Origin: Elysia crispata
Lineage: Eukaryota > Mollusca > Gastropoda > Plakobranchidae
DNA: 64,000 nucleotides
NCBI GenBank assembly: GCA_033675545.1
Contig: JAWDGP010004873.1
Coordinates: 1-64,000, forward strand
Direction: 5' to 3'
Part shown: positions 17,801 to 27,800 of the stretch, piece by piece
Layout: each line of letters begins with the position of its first letter
Position numbering within the stretch: position 1 is the first letter of the stretch
Notes under the pieces: generated by a model
The model's input: the letters and a program-made list of their open reading frames with translations, nothing else
What the model was told of the DNA's origin: nothing
Databases searched by the model: none
Translations under genes and position numbers: made by a program

Positions 17801-20800
17801 ACCGCCCTATACGTTTGGATGGCCACTCGGAGGTCTTGTATGGTGCACACCTCACCGCGGTTCAGCGCCATGAACGCAGCTCCGAGAGCGTCGATGACTT
17901 CGGGGGTGATCCTCTCCTCCCCGGCCATCCTGTTGCTCAGGTACGCGTAGTGGATGAACGCGTACAGAGCCACGAACGTCTCCAGATCATCGTCCGAGTC
18001 CAGCGACGGGATCACGTCAGCGGTGAACACCTCCAGGGGTCTGGGATTCCCCCTGAGCGTCATCACTCTGTCCTCCAGCCGGTAGTACTTGCCGGTGATA
18101 GGGTCCTCTAGGCCCACCCTGGTCATCTTGAACCAGACCGATCGAATATCGGGCGTGGACAGGCCCGTAGAACTTGTGGTGGAGGTCACTGCGATGGGAG
18201 CTCTGAACGCGGGGGCCGACCTGTCCGTGGGTACTCGCACGTCGTCGTACAGAGAGCCGTAGACATCTATGCCCTGCGTCGGTCCGAAGTCCGGGGACTT
18301 GAACGGCATGTACGCCGGGAAGTAGGCGGTCGTTGTCAGGGGCGTCCAGAGGTCGGCTGCGTACAACCGTTTACCCCTGGCGAGATGCACGACGTACCGC
18401 GGGTTGCCGTACATGTTGCCGACCGTGGGAGTGGACGGTGTCACGTCTGCGCCCGCAGCCCACTCGAAGAATTCGTAATCCATCCTAGGACCGGTCTGGA
18501 ACAGGTACACGCCGGAGTCTATGCTCATCTCCCTGAGGGTGGTCAAGCGCATCTTCAGGATGGAGTTGTCGCTGCTGGTGGGCGCCCCGTAGATGCGCTT
18601 GGTCAAATGGTTGACGTACTGGTTGAAGTCTAGGGGGTTGACCATAACGTTCAGGGATCTCATCCGTTTGACCATGTCCTCGTACGGGGCGCCGATGATT
18701 TCTCCGTACCCGCTGTTGGTACCCCACAAAGCGTCAAACTCCTGCCTGGCCGCCGGATCACACGGTTCGTTGGTGGTGGTGAGCCTGGTGCCGTCCCCGG
18801 GGGTAAAGGAGAATCTGTACTTGTTCGCGTGGGACATCCTGATGCGGGACTGCTCCATCTCCATGATCTTGAACGCGTTCTGCATGTACTCCCGCTGCAT
18901 TTTCATCTGCTCCACGGTGCGCGCGTAATCTTTCTCCATGGCCTGCGTGTCCTGCTGCCGGATATCCCGCTCAATGTCGGCGTTGAGTCTGCGCTCCGCC
19001 AATGCGTGCTCTCTGTCCATCTTCTGCTTCTCCATCTCCATCCTGGCGCGCTCTAATTCCATCTTCTTTTCGCTACTCTCTCCTTCGGCGTGCACCTTCA
19101 TGGCCTCCAACTGGGGTTTGGCGCTGGTCTGGTACGCCTCGGCCTCGTTCTTAGCGGAGGTCGTAATTGACCCCAAGATGCCGGCGAGGCGGTCGTAGTA
19201 TTCCGCGTCAGTCTCCCCGGGCGCCTTGCGGCTGTTCAGTACGGCGTCCTTCAGAATCTCTTGCACCTTGGTGGACGGTGGTTCGTGAGGGTACATAGCG
19301 TGACCTTTCAGAGCTGTGGTGTGGTAGCTCTCCTGAGGTGAGCTCACGTCCGCTAGACCCACCGGCTCCGTCTCTACCCCGGGGGGAGGAGGTGTAGGAG
19401 ATCTGCGACGCGTCTCTTCTCTAGCCGGTCTGTACGGAGGTCGTTCGGGCTCTTCGGATGGTTTCGCGGGTGGTTGGGACATGGTCTGTGGGGTCACCCA
19501 CGGCGTGTAGTACGGCTGAGAGTACGGTTGCTGGGGGAGTTGCAGCAAATCCGGCGCGGGCATTTGTGGCTCTTGTTTAATCTGTCTTGCGGGTTCGGGC
19601 AGATGCTCCGGGGATGGCGCAGACATTTGGAGTTCCCTCTTAACCTGTCTGACGGCCGGTCTAGCGACCTCTCGCCTAGCAGGCGGCGCTTCCTCCTGTG
19701 GCGCGGTCACCGTCACTTTGACTGGGGTGGCGGACTCTTCCCGAGACACGTCCCGGCGCTTTCGTTTCATGGTGACAGTCGCCTTCATGCTCTCCACCAG
19801 TTGTTCTCGCTTCACCACAGGAGTGGCCGCGGGAACGGCGATGGATGTCTGGAACCTGCTGGGTTGAGGCTCGGCAACCTCAGCGGCGGGAAGAAGCGCC
19901 GGTGTTTGGGTGAATTCAAGTGGGGGGACTGGATTAGGTTGAGGCAGTTCACGCACCTCCTCTGTCAGCTCTATCGGCACATCTTTGAGTTCAAAGGCGG
20001 GGACAGGAGTGGGTTGTGATAGTTCTCGCACCTCCTCCAGCAGCTTGTTCAGCTCCTCTTCTTCTTCTCCACCACCCTCCTTGTCTTCTCTCTTAGCCGC
20101 CACTTTTTGTGTCGGTTGGTTGATCTGGGCGTAGTACAGCTGGGTCGTGGGTTCTATTCTAGGCAGAGGTATCTGCGATCTTGGGGAAATGATGACGCCG
20201 GCCTCTTCTCTGGGAGCGGTAATAATGCTCACATTGGCGTATCTCTCAGGCCGGGGAATATCCAGGAGGTCCGGCTCTTCTTCTTCCGTCAGCGGAGACG
20301 TGGATGCAATCGCACCCTCCTCAGGGCCGAGTAGCTTCGTTGTGGTCAGGCGAAAGGCTCTTTTCGCAGGTCTCGTCTCCGCATCAGGCGTGGCGCGCGT
20401 TGAGGATCTGGACCGTGATCGCGCAGGCGACCGAGACCGCATGCGCTCCGCCAGCCTCTCGGTGGTCCGGCGGGACGGCTGGCGACTGTCTCCGCCGCTC
20501 CTAGGAGCCAAGTCCCGAAGGCTAGTTCTCTTGGTCTTGGTCTCTGTCATTCCCACCTCTTCCTGCCGCTGTTGAGGTAGCACCGCTGACTGCGCTGTCT
20601 CCATCTGGGTCGGTTGCGGAGCCAGTTCCGGTTGATATTGGGGTGTAAGATGCGCGGGTTGCTGTAAGGCCTCCGGAGGCACCGCGGGACGTTGAGCTTG
20701 GGCGGGCGCTTCCTCCTGTAAAGCCTCGGAGGGTATGTTTTGTGCGATCATGGTCATCACGTCCAGTTCGTCCTGTGTCCACTCCGTCTTGTTACCCAGG

Positions 20801-23685
20801 TCGGTCAGAAACTTACTGATGTCTTCGTTGGTCACCTCTGCGGTAGTCAGCGACTCCTCTGGGAAGAAAATGTCTAACAGCTCCTCGTCCGTCTTGTTGT
20901 CAATCCTTGGGTCTTCCAGGGCGTCCTCCAGCAACGCGCTCGTGATGTAATTCTCTACAGTCTGATCGCCCTCCAGTTTGAGGTTGGGGACCTGGACGGC
21001 GTCCTCTGGAACGTCCGTGGGTGGTTGCGGAGGGGTCACCTGCGCCGTCTGTCGTTCAGGCTCAGTGGAGGTTGCGGGTTCATCCGCTTTCGGCTTCTCC
21101 ACAATCGTCTTCTTCTCCAGCTCCTTCATCAGGTCCATGTTCTGCTTGCTAGGGATGGGCAGGGCGCCCCTCTTCTTTCGTTTCTCCTTCTCTTCTCTCG
21201 CCAGCCGCTGGGTGACGGCGATTAAGGGGTCGTAACCTTTCTCGGGTCTTGACCTCTGCTTGGTGGTGTCTACGGCGCCGAGCGTGGTCAGGGTCATCCT
21301 CCGGTGGCCCGGCTCGTCCTTCTTCTCCTCCGGGCTAGACACCTTGGTCAGCGCCGCAAGGGTCATTCTTTGCGCCGGCTTCTTTTTCTCTTCCTTTTCC
21401 GGTTCTTTCTTCTTCTCTTCTTCTTTAGTCTCTGTCCCGGCGACCGGCGTCCTCTTCTCCGTCTCCGGTGGGGATTCAAGCGTCGCCTTGGGGGTAGGTT
21501 CACTGCTGTATCGCTCCGGGAGCTGCAGCGGTGGAACATCCGTCTCCAATGCGGACAGGTCAATCACTACAGGTGATGGCAGGTCCTCCTCCGCCTTCTT
21601 CTTTTTCTTCTTCTTGGCGGCCTCTGGCGGCGGATCAGTCTGCTTCGGCTCCTTCGCCAGTGCTCGCAAATTCACTTCAGCTTTGTCGGATTTCTTCTTC
21701 TCTGGCATCGTCGGCGGCGTCTTTGAGGCTTCCGGGGTGACGTCGGGAGCAGACTCCGTCTTCCGCTTAGTCGGCTTCTTGTCCTTCCGCTGGTCCGACA
21801 GGTAGGTCGCCAGAGCCTGGTCGCCGGTGATTTCAACAAAGTCGTCACCCACCACGTCGATGTCCATGACCAAAGGCTTGGGGATATGTTTCTGCTTCAA
21901 CACATCATCCACGTACTCCATGTTGGTGAACGCGACCTGCGCTGTGGTGGCCGTCGTGTACCCCCGGATGGCCTCGCTGACGTCCTCTGTGATGGGCTTG
22001 ACGCCCTCCTTCTCCAAATCGGGCCTCGATTTCATCAGGGTCTTGTAATGAACCTCGCGCTTGTACTCCTCCCCGGATTTGATCTTGGATATGATCTGAC
22101 GCATGGACTCTCTCTCATCTATCTTCCTCTGCTGTTTTTCCGCCACCTGCTCGGCCTTGCGCTTAGCGGCTATCTCCTTCTTGGTCAGGAGGCGGTTGAG
22201 CTTGCCGGTGCACTTTTTGGTGCCGCACATACAGGGCAGGAGTTCAGCCTCAGTCTCCGCGTGCTCCTGGTAGTTCCAGACGATTTCTTCGTCCTTCTTA
22301 ATGGGTTTGATCGCCTTCATGAGCATGCGCGGGACCCCGCCGGAGTCGATGACTTCAAACACCAGGCTGTTGGGGTCGCAGGAGTGGTTTGAGAAACGCG
22401 CGTTGTTGCCCATCCGAGTGGCGTCCACCATCATGTACTTGCCCTCGGCGGTGTAGTCGCTGCCGTCCAGAGTGTAGAAGAACGACCGCTCGTCCAGCTC
22501 AAGGCGAGATATGACTTCCCCGCAGTACTCTATGATCCAGCCGCCGTCGGGAATGTCCTCTCCCGCAAACAGCCCCTGGCCGTGCACCGGGGACTTCTTC
22601 ACGTAGGACTTGGCGAAGGGCTTGTCGAACGGCCGATTCTTGCAAGTGTTCGGATCGCACGGGCACAGTTTAGAATCACAGCACACGTCGTAGTTGGCGC
22701 ACGCGCACTGCGACGTGATGGCGTCCCTGAGATCGGTCACCTCCTTCTCAAAATCGAAGTGGCTGCCGCAGTCCAGGTCCTGGCACCCGTTCTCCACCTG
22801 TTTGGCGCGCTCGTACGCCCTGCGCTGGGCACCGTAGCTGTAGTAGTTTTTCTGGATCAGCCGCAGGTAGAGCACCCACTGGCCGTCGGTCCACTTGTGG
22901 TTGACCGTGGGGCCGATGTACACCACCAGGGGCTTGTTTGTCAAGATGGGTTTCGTGGCCACAATCGCCACTCTGTCATCATACACCTCAAACCTGCAGT
23001 TACACTTGCCCTCACTGAACCCTCTCTGGATGAACTTTGAGATGTCTTTGGGCACCGCGATGTGGTCTCGGCCGTTCCGCGAATAGTAGAAGTAGTCCAT
23101 CTGAAAGTTGGATTTCCAAATGTCATCCACCACTTTGTTGGTTTCAGTGTTCGTCAGAATCTCCGCCTGGTACTCGTAAATCTCACTCCCCTCCATGATT
23201 TTGCGTTTCGACACGGTGATGTATCCACCTCTTTTAGTTGATTTCCTCTTTTTCCTCGCAAGGTTGTCCGTATACTCCCCCGTGACGTCTCCCGAATCGT
23301 CGATAAACTGTCTGTCCGCAGCGGTCTTCTTTCCGATCACCGGCTTTTCTTCGTCTTCACTCTCAAGCTCCTCCCCGGAGACGTACTCAGCGTCAGTCTT
23401 GGGGATGTTCAGAGGCCCTCTTATCTTCATCTCAAATGGCGTGGTGTCTCCCTCAACCTCCTTCGACAGAGTGGCGAGTTTGATCCTCCTCTTCTTCTCT
23501 TTCGTCTTTTCCTCGGACTTGGGCGATGGGGCGATGTCTCGGAGCGTCTCCACAGGCCCCCCGGCCTTGGAGGCAGCCGCCGCCTTATTCTTGGCCGCGG
23601 TCTCATCCTCGTCATCGGAGCTGATTACATCTGTGGCCTTGCGACGCCTCATGCGACGCCCGGACATGTCGTCATCAGACTCCAT
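14890..23685 (-). CDS. Giant SET + OTU + PARG multidomain protein (2931 residues)
   Basis: This is the largest gene of the window. The start chosen is the ATG at 23685 (MESDDDMSGRRMRRRK); a longer frame from 23793 runs through the neighbour's polyadenylation signal. Domains in order: acidic/basic disordered N-terminus; an AWS-like Cys cluster (CPCDPNTCKNRPF, about 340); a SET domain (about 360-475) with GQGLFAG, IIEYCGEVI and RFSNHSCDPN, then post-SET CMCGTKKCTG (about 485), all hallmarks of histone-lysine methyltransferases; about 1000 residues of disordered Pro/Glu/Ser-rich linker with an SR-like patch; a Met/Glu/Arg coiled coil (about 1530-1615); a long globular region; an OTU cysteine-protease motif GDGNCYYRSLS (about 2437) with a candidate catalytic His in NHFD (about 2567); and a PARG-like domain with FANRNIGGGVLGSGLVQ (about 2745) and TGNWGGGAFRGD (about 2862). 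Size and the deubiquitinase-like domain recall the herpesvirus large tegument protein, which also carries a deubiquitinase. Domain calls are strong; the integrated role is inference. Confidence 0.85.
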   Translation of the reverse strand: MESDDDMSGRRMRRRKATDVISSDDEDETAAKNKAAAASKAGGPVETLRDIAPSPKSEEKTKEKKRRIKLATLSKEVEGDTTPFEMKIRGPLNIPKTDAEYVSGEELESEDEEKPVIGKKTAADRQFIDDSGDVTGEYTDNLARKKRKSTKRGGYITVSKRKIMEGSEIYEYQAEILTNTETNKVVDDIWKSNFQMDYFYYSRNGRDHIAVPKDISKFIQRGFSEGKCNCRFEVYDDRVAIVATKPILTNKPLVVYIGPTVNHKWTDGQWVLYLRLIQKNYYSYGAQRRAYERAKQVENGCQDLDCGSHFDFEKEVTDLRDAITSQCACANYDVCCDSKLCPCDPNTCKNRPFDKPFAKSYVKKSPVHGQGLFAGEDIPDGGWIIEYCGEVISRLELDERSFFYTLDGSDYTAEGKYMMVDATRMGNNARFSNHSCDPNSLVFEVIDSGGVPRMLMKAIKPIKKDEEIVWNYQEHAETEAELLPCMCGTKKCTGKLNRLLTKKEIAAKRKAEQVAEKQQRKIDERESMRQIISKIKSGEEYKREVHYKTLMKSRPDLEKEGVKPITEDVSEAIRGYTTATTAQVAFTNMEYVDDVLKQKHIPKPLVMDIDVVGDDFVEITGDQALATYLSDQRKDKKPTKRKTESAPDVTPEASKTPPTMPEKKKSDKAEVNLRALAKEPKQTDPPPEAAKKKKKKKAEEDLPSPVVIDLSALETDVPPLQLPERYSSEPTPKATLESPPETEKRTPVAGTETKEEEKKKEPEKEEKKKPAQRMTLAALTKVSSPEEKKDEPGHRRMTLTTLGAVDTTKQRSRPEKGYDPLIAVTQRLAREEKEKRKKRGALPIPSKQNMDLMKELEKKTIVEKPKADEPATSTEPERQTAQVTPPQPPTDVPEDAVQVPNLKLEGDQTVENYITSALLEDALEDPRIDNKTDEELLDIFFPEESLTTAEVTNEDISKFLTDLGNKTEWTQDELDVMTMIAQNIPSEALQEEAPAQAQRPAVPPEALQQPAHLTPQYQPELAPQPTQMETAQSAVLPQQRQEEVGMTETKTKRTSLRDLAPRSGGDSRQPSRRTTERLAERMRSRSPARSRSRSSTRATPDAETRPAKRAFRLTTTKLLGPEEGAIASTSPLTEEEEPDLLDIPRPERYANVSIITAPREEAGVIISPRSQIPLPRIEPTTQLYYAQINQPTQKVAAKREDKEGGGEEEEELNKLLEEVRELSQPTPVPAFELKDVPIELTEEVRELPQPNPVPPLEFTQTPALLPAAEVAEPQPSRFQTSIAVPAATPVVKREQLVESMKATVTMKRKRRDVSREESATPVKVTVTAPQEEAPPARREVARPAVRQVKRELQMSAPSPEHLPEPARQIKQEPQMPAPDLLQLPQQPYSQPYYTPWVTPQTMSQPPAKPSEEPERPPYRPAREETRRRSPTPPPPGVETEPVGLADVSSPQESYHTTALKGHAMYPHEPPSTKVQEILKDAVLNSRKAPGETDAEYYDRLAGILGSITTSAKNEAEAYQTSAKPQLEAMKVHAEGESSEKKMELERARMEMEKQKMDREHALAERRLNADIERDIRQQDTQAMEKDYARTVEQMKMQREYMQNAFKIMEMEQSRIRMSHANKYRFSFTPGDGTRLTTTNEPCDPAARQEFDALWGTNSGYGEIIGAPYEDMVKRMRSLNVMVNPLDFNQYVNHLTKRIYGAPTSSDNSILKMRLTTLREMSIDSGVYLFQTGPRMDYEFFEWAAGADVTPSTPTVGNMYGNPRYVVHLARGKRLYAADLWTPLTTTAYFPAYMPFKSPDFGPTQGIDVYGSLYDDVRVPTDRSAPAFRAPIAVTSTTSSTGLSTPDIRSVWFKMTRVGLEDPITGKYYRLEDRVMTLRGNPRPLEVFTADVIPSLDSDDDLETFVALYAFIHYAYLSNRMAGEERITPEVIDALGAAFMALNRGEVCTIQDLRVAIQTYRAVFPDQLVTAAELAQIKEVFIVYPNNEREQESLRAAAEVEEMYALFQARGASQKAIDRAAEAYGFDSREVNWNDFDPESVADILDAFNEVDVSLDELPELNGKFRQLVVDVFRYLGLKAEYRGDNLLRRLPTYTARFTVRIKAVYPPLKRLLLLHGYGRYVVALHAQMGLAGLEVDRESAPKGLSRLADVITRPLAPSSYNVYKVASAISRDEGAVYALQSTMINEVKMRIHAVNASLLAGQPVDPIDIYTIRRLLGEIVDLDKTKRKMITDRLLVLRQSVRSPMIDDTLEDVDTHRRAVLAEVQAADEMLTDVDRRREKLALELLGRPVEKRQNPVKPPKESGRDFYSGKSMSYYQTDVQAMTPAYVPLMMRSMRRRNAPKTVVDNPEAAMGTEDEPQRPETACAVNPLINFVGESEGVNIQYRPVSETWRRNVIQNVFGLNPNSYPRTNYAIGFSPLPRKDPGQLLGEQRVRGDGNCYYRSLSTIIFGTETKHAVLRDYIARASRMAKEDISRRFTPEPGVLDKMAVPNEWADTFALVATSLILGVRLYTHTKSQAFFGWVEPPTMLYDSDDALADFQMDDAMYIDHLIQPGSQAVGGGPAKEPNHFDPTHKGIMMPGDVSVTDTGDPDRRIYRLPVPTLSANKTVYVDGELAALLLRAALKTRTLMFDKIPGERPPHKNRNINAVKIHEGSFKRADVKQKFVDYVVAAVDNPLYRDSVRGEMVEYSMRRIPTRVDWSRVQDRINKRNVEMILMESDGTNSIQDFDVQEDPAVLMVDFANRNIGGGVLGSGLVQEDLLFLTYPELLLSKVMMNNSIQPDEAVFIKNAGRVCDYAYGDDGDVQPQRMTFPGSVRGNFVAMDALDFKNQEESQYASPMIDRELHKAYVAFSHPDYETIRTGNWGGGAFRGDRKLKFLIQLMVTTYCDRNITYCCFEQSDMDILRPALSKVDGMSVSQLYDKLTDQIWLDSL

Positions 23686-23776
23686 GGTCGCTATCGTGCA
23701 CCATCTGCTATACCGTTCTGGGTCGGAGGGGAGTAAACAACACCAATACTCATTTTGTGACAACACGAAGAGAATT

Positions 23777-23782
23777 TTTATT
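23777..23782 (-). terminator. Polyadenylation signal AATAAA (minus strand)
   Basis: TTTATT on the plus strand, 51 bases past the stop of the 342-residue gene and upstream of the giant gene's chosen ATG. It supports the shorter start of the giant protein. Confidence 0.6.
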
Positions 23783-23832
23783 TCAAAACACATACAAAGC
23801 TACATATGCAACATAATCAGACGTCGCCAGCT

Positions 23833-24861
23833 CTACCCCCGCCGCATCCTCCCCACGCCGATGTGGGTGCGCGCGTGGTCAGTCCTGAGGTCGTACGCGG
23901 TGCGTCTGCGGCCATTTCGGACATCGTCGTCATAGCCGTCCACGTAAGCCGCCAGGGGTCGGTCTGGAAATTCTTTCAGCAGTACGATCTTGCTCCTGGC
24001 CTCGAGCACGGATATCTCTCTCATGAGGTGATCGACAGAATCTCCCTTCTTGCGCTTGGCCTCCAGATCCAGTCTGGCGTCACTCGTCTCAACCTCCAGC
24101 TTCGCCACTTCCGCTCCTGACTTCTCCGCCTTGATCCGGATGGCTTCCGTGAACCTCTCGTGCTGCCGGGCATCCGACACGTCCTTCTGCGACATCTCCA
24201 CCAGAACTCTGAAAATGTCAAACTTGGACGTGCGCATGGTTTGGACGATCTGGAGAGCCGACGCGATACGTTGGAAGTGCTCAGAGTCCGACTCGTCGGC
24301 GGCTTTGGTGGACCTCAGGATGCGATCCTCCAGCACCTCAAAAGTGATGGAGGAGGCGGGGTCACCGCCCTCCACGTAGGTCCGCAGCACCTTCATGAAA
24401 CTCTTCAGCGGTTCCTCCATAGTCTCGTCGATGGGCGGCAGGATACGGTTGAGAGATTGCACGCCATACTCAATCTCCGTGGGGTACTTGCCGCGGGCCT
24501 GCCTGAGCACATACGATTGATTCAGTCTCGCAGCCTTGCCCAGGAGATTCTTGGTGGGTTTCGACGCGTCCGCATTAGGCACCTTGGACGTCATCTGAAG
24601 CTTCGGTCGCTTGGCGGAGGCCTCCTTTTGCATCACTTTCTGAACCTCCTCGCTAATCATCATCTCTGTTTCCTCATCCAGTTCCGGGAGCGGTCCGGAC
24701 GCCTGGGTCTCTTCCTGGCCTTCCTCCTGGGGTGGCATTTCAGCTTCCGCCTCATCTCGTCGTTGCGACGCCTCGTACTCCTCATCGGCCTGCCTCAGCA
24801 TCTCCTCCAGAGGAGGGAGGACTTTGAGCATGCTGGTGTAGTCTCTATCTGCTTCCGACAT
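23833..24861 (-). CDS. Unknown 342-residue helical, charged protein
   Basis: No family is recognised. The ATG at 24861 gives MSEADRDYTSMLK; it overlaps the last 17 bases of the upstream coiled-coil gene in another frame, which is why the TTG extension to 24903 is not used. The first 90 residues are very acidic (Glu/Gln/Asp) and probably disordered. The rest is helical, with a coiled-coil-like stretch near residues 245-300 (heptad-like Leu/Ile/Val among Lys/Glu) and an Arg-rich tail. Its position between two large coiled-coil proteins and the shared strand suggest co-transcription and a tegument or scaffold-like role, which is inference. Confidence 0.78.
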   Translation of the reverse strand: MSEADRDYTSMLKVLPPLEEMLRQADEEYEASQRRDEAEAEMPPQEEGQEETQASGPLPELDEETEMMISEEVQKVMQKEASAKRPKLQMTSKVPNADASKPTKNLLGKAARLNQSYVLRQARGKYPTEIEYGVQSLNRILPPIDETMEEPLKSFMKVLRTYVEGGDPASSITFEVLEDRILRSTKAADESDSEHFQRIASALQIVQTMRTSKFDIFRVLVEMSQKDVSDARQHERFTEAIRIKAEKSGAEVAKLEVETSDARLDLEAKRKKGDSVDHLMREISVLEARSKIVLLKEFPDRPLAAYVDGYDDDVRNGRRRTAYDLRTDHARTHIGVGRMRRG

Positions 24862-27800
24862 GGCCGGAGGCAGACGATTCGCCGTGAGCGCTTCCTCCAA
24901 CAACTCCCACAGACTGAGCTACGTGGTCAACCGCGGGCTTAAACACAGACATGAGATGCATGTAATCGCCCGAACTTGCGTTTAATAGTAGATCGGTCAC
25001 AAACTCGTTGCACAGCTCATAGAACGCAGCCTTGACGTTGGTGGTGGACATGGGACCAGTCCCCCCAAAGCCCCTCCCATCCACAATCAGGCCGTACTGA
25101 AGCTTGAGGAACGGCGCCACAACGGCGTTCATGACGGCGTCCATGTTGGTGGTCCAGGTCTTGACGCCGTGATTGTCTACCGCGGTCACGGAGGGGAACG
25201 CGTTGTCCACAAAGTCGACCCACCTCTCCCGGATAGCGCTGTGGGTATCCTTCATGAGCCTCTCTGGAATCGTGGGCATGATGTTGGCCTTCCTGAAATG
25301 ATCCTTCACCACCAGCATCTGGGGTTTGGGCGTGGACCTCCCCACGGTCAGCGCGTCGGCGTTATGGTTTCCGTTACACAGCTTGCGGCGTTTGGCATCG
25401 TCCTTTGACCTCACAATAGAGCTGTACCTCTTCAGGAAGCGCATGTGGTTGTGCTCCTTGATGGCGGCCTCCCTCTGCACCCGGGCCGCGTCCGCCTTGT
25501 ACTTTCGGTCCACGTCATCTTTTCTGGCCTTCTCCAGGATCTTCTCCCTCTCCTCGGCCACTTGGTCCAACATCTTGCGGTACTCCTCGATGGCTGTCCC
25601 GTAGGTCTCGTAGGCCTTCTTGTTAAACTTGTGGGTATTCTTGATGGACTCCGCGATGTTGTCCGCGGTCTTCTTCTCGTTCGCGGTCATCGACATGGCG
25701 TCTGCGCCGGAGCCCGCCTCGTCGCTTCCAGACGCGGGTGTGTCGATCAAGTCTTTCAGTATGATCGCTTTCAGTTCCTCCCTGCGGCGGTCCACGCGCT
25801 CCTCCATGGGCGGGATGATACTCTGGAGCTGCTTGATGTCCTCCCGATAAATCTCAGCGACCTTCTCCAGCTCCGCCATGCGGTCTTCCCGGAGCTGCGC
25901 CAGGACAGCGTCCGACTGCACCACGGCTTCCTCAAGGGCGTCGTTGGACATATCGGCGGTGCCGCTGTCGGCCAAAGCCAACACGTTCTGAATGTCGGTC
26001 TGCACGGACTGAAGCTTCTGCATCATGTCGAATTGCTTCTTCTCCTTCTGCATCTGCAGACTTTCAAACTTCTCCTCCATTTTCTCCAGGAGCGCCTCAA
26101 TCTTGCTCACGCCCTCCGAATTGAGCTTAGACTGGTACGCCAACAGCTTTTGGGTGAGCAGCGTGACCTTCCTCGCGTCCAGGGCCTTGGCTTTGTTCTC
26201 GGCGCTGGCACTGAGTTCCTTCATGGTCTTCACCTGAGAGGCCTGGAACTCCTTGACGAGCGCCTTGTAGTCCTTTTTGAGACCCACGTACATGTCATTC
26301 GCCTCCTTCAGCCTAGAGTAGTACTCGGCGTACAACTCGTCCGTGCGGCCGTTTCCGCGGTCGTTGTTACCGCCGGACAGGGCGTCTAATGGAGTGACCT
26401 CGTTGGCACCTCGGATGATCCCGGAGAAGTCGTCGTCGTAGTACTCCATGCTGAACGACACGTCGTCCACACCCACTCTCTCGTGCGTGCTGGTGGGGGG
26501 GTGGAGAGCGGACGTGTGATTCGTCACGATCGTCTCCATGTGGTCCAAGGTCTTCTCCACGGCAGTCAGGACTGTGCGCAGCTCCATCTGCGCGCGTTGG
26601 ATAGCCGTACTAGAGGCGGCACTGATGCGGGTGTCCATCTCTCTGAACATATCAGTCTCGGTGGTGGCCTCGGGGTCGATCCCGACAGATGCCATGGATT
26701 GCTGGAGCTTCTCCACCAGCTCCTGGACGTTGTTGAAAGAGGCCGTCATGGAGGACACCATCTTGCGAATGGGGATGATGCCGAACGAGCCGTCGTTCTT
26801 GCTCTCGCCGTCAATGTTGTCAGAGATGTGCTGGATCTCCTTTGTGACGCTGTCCAGGTTCTTGTTGATCTTCTTCACAAACTCGTAGCGAGACTCCACG
26901 AGGTCGCTCAGCTTCTTCCCGGCTTGCTTGATGTGTTTATCTTCGGTGCTCGTGATACCTCTCAGGAGCCGGTTGACGTTGTCCAACTCGCGCTCCCCAC
27001 TGGTCAGTTTCCTCTTCAGACTCCCCAGGAGCTCCTCTGCGGGGTCTTTGAGCTTATCTTTGGTGCTCGCCTTGCTACCGGCCGCGGCAGCAGCAGCCCC
27101 CCTCAAGTAGGGTAGTCTAGAAGGCCTCTGGACGCCGCTCAGGACGATGCGCGCCGGCTTTCCCCCGGGCCCACTCTCGTTGTACTTGATGTCTCTGTCA
27201 AAGTCCTCCAGCTGTCTCTTCCACAACTGCTCCTCCGCTTTGTCCATGGCCGCCCTGTCGGCAGCTTCGGCCTCCCTGTCGAGCGCATTCTGGACCTCTT
27301 CAGTATCCACTTCATCCTTCTTCTCCACAAGGATGTAGCCGTCCGACAAGTGCGTCCCGTTCTGCTTCCTGAGCAGCTCCGCGTACGTGTACTCGGCCTT
27401 CAACAGCTGCACGAGCTTGGTGTCGAACGGTATCCCATAGGGGTCCAAAGCAATCTTCACTTCCTTATTGGTGCGGTAGTTCCAGCACACGTAGGAGTTG
27501 GTTCGCCGGTTCCTCATCACCAAGATGGTGTAGGGATCGGGAATGTGACATCTGGGCACAGCCATGGTACCGTCCGGATCGCTGATGTTCCTCTTCTTGG
27601 CCGCCCGGAGCGTCTTCTTGTCCACCTCCTCATAGGGTACCATGCCGAACGACTGACTGTACTCGAACATGGTCATCATTGACTTCTGGATAGCCCTCAG
27701 GTCACCCAGCGACGCCGCAGACTCCTCCACGCGGCTGTACCAGCTGTTGAACACGGCGTTCTTTAGGGTGGCCGTCTCGTCCAGGTAGCGCTTCTCAATT

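Noticed and set aside
23686-23793. N-terminal extension of the giant protein from the ATG at 23793.
   Set aside because: The extension lies over the minus-strand polyadenylation signal region of the upstream gene and has hydrophobic, AT-rich sequence unlike the rest; the ATG at 23685 is preferred.
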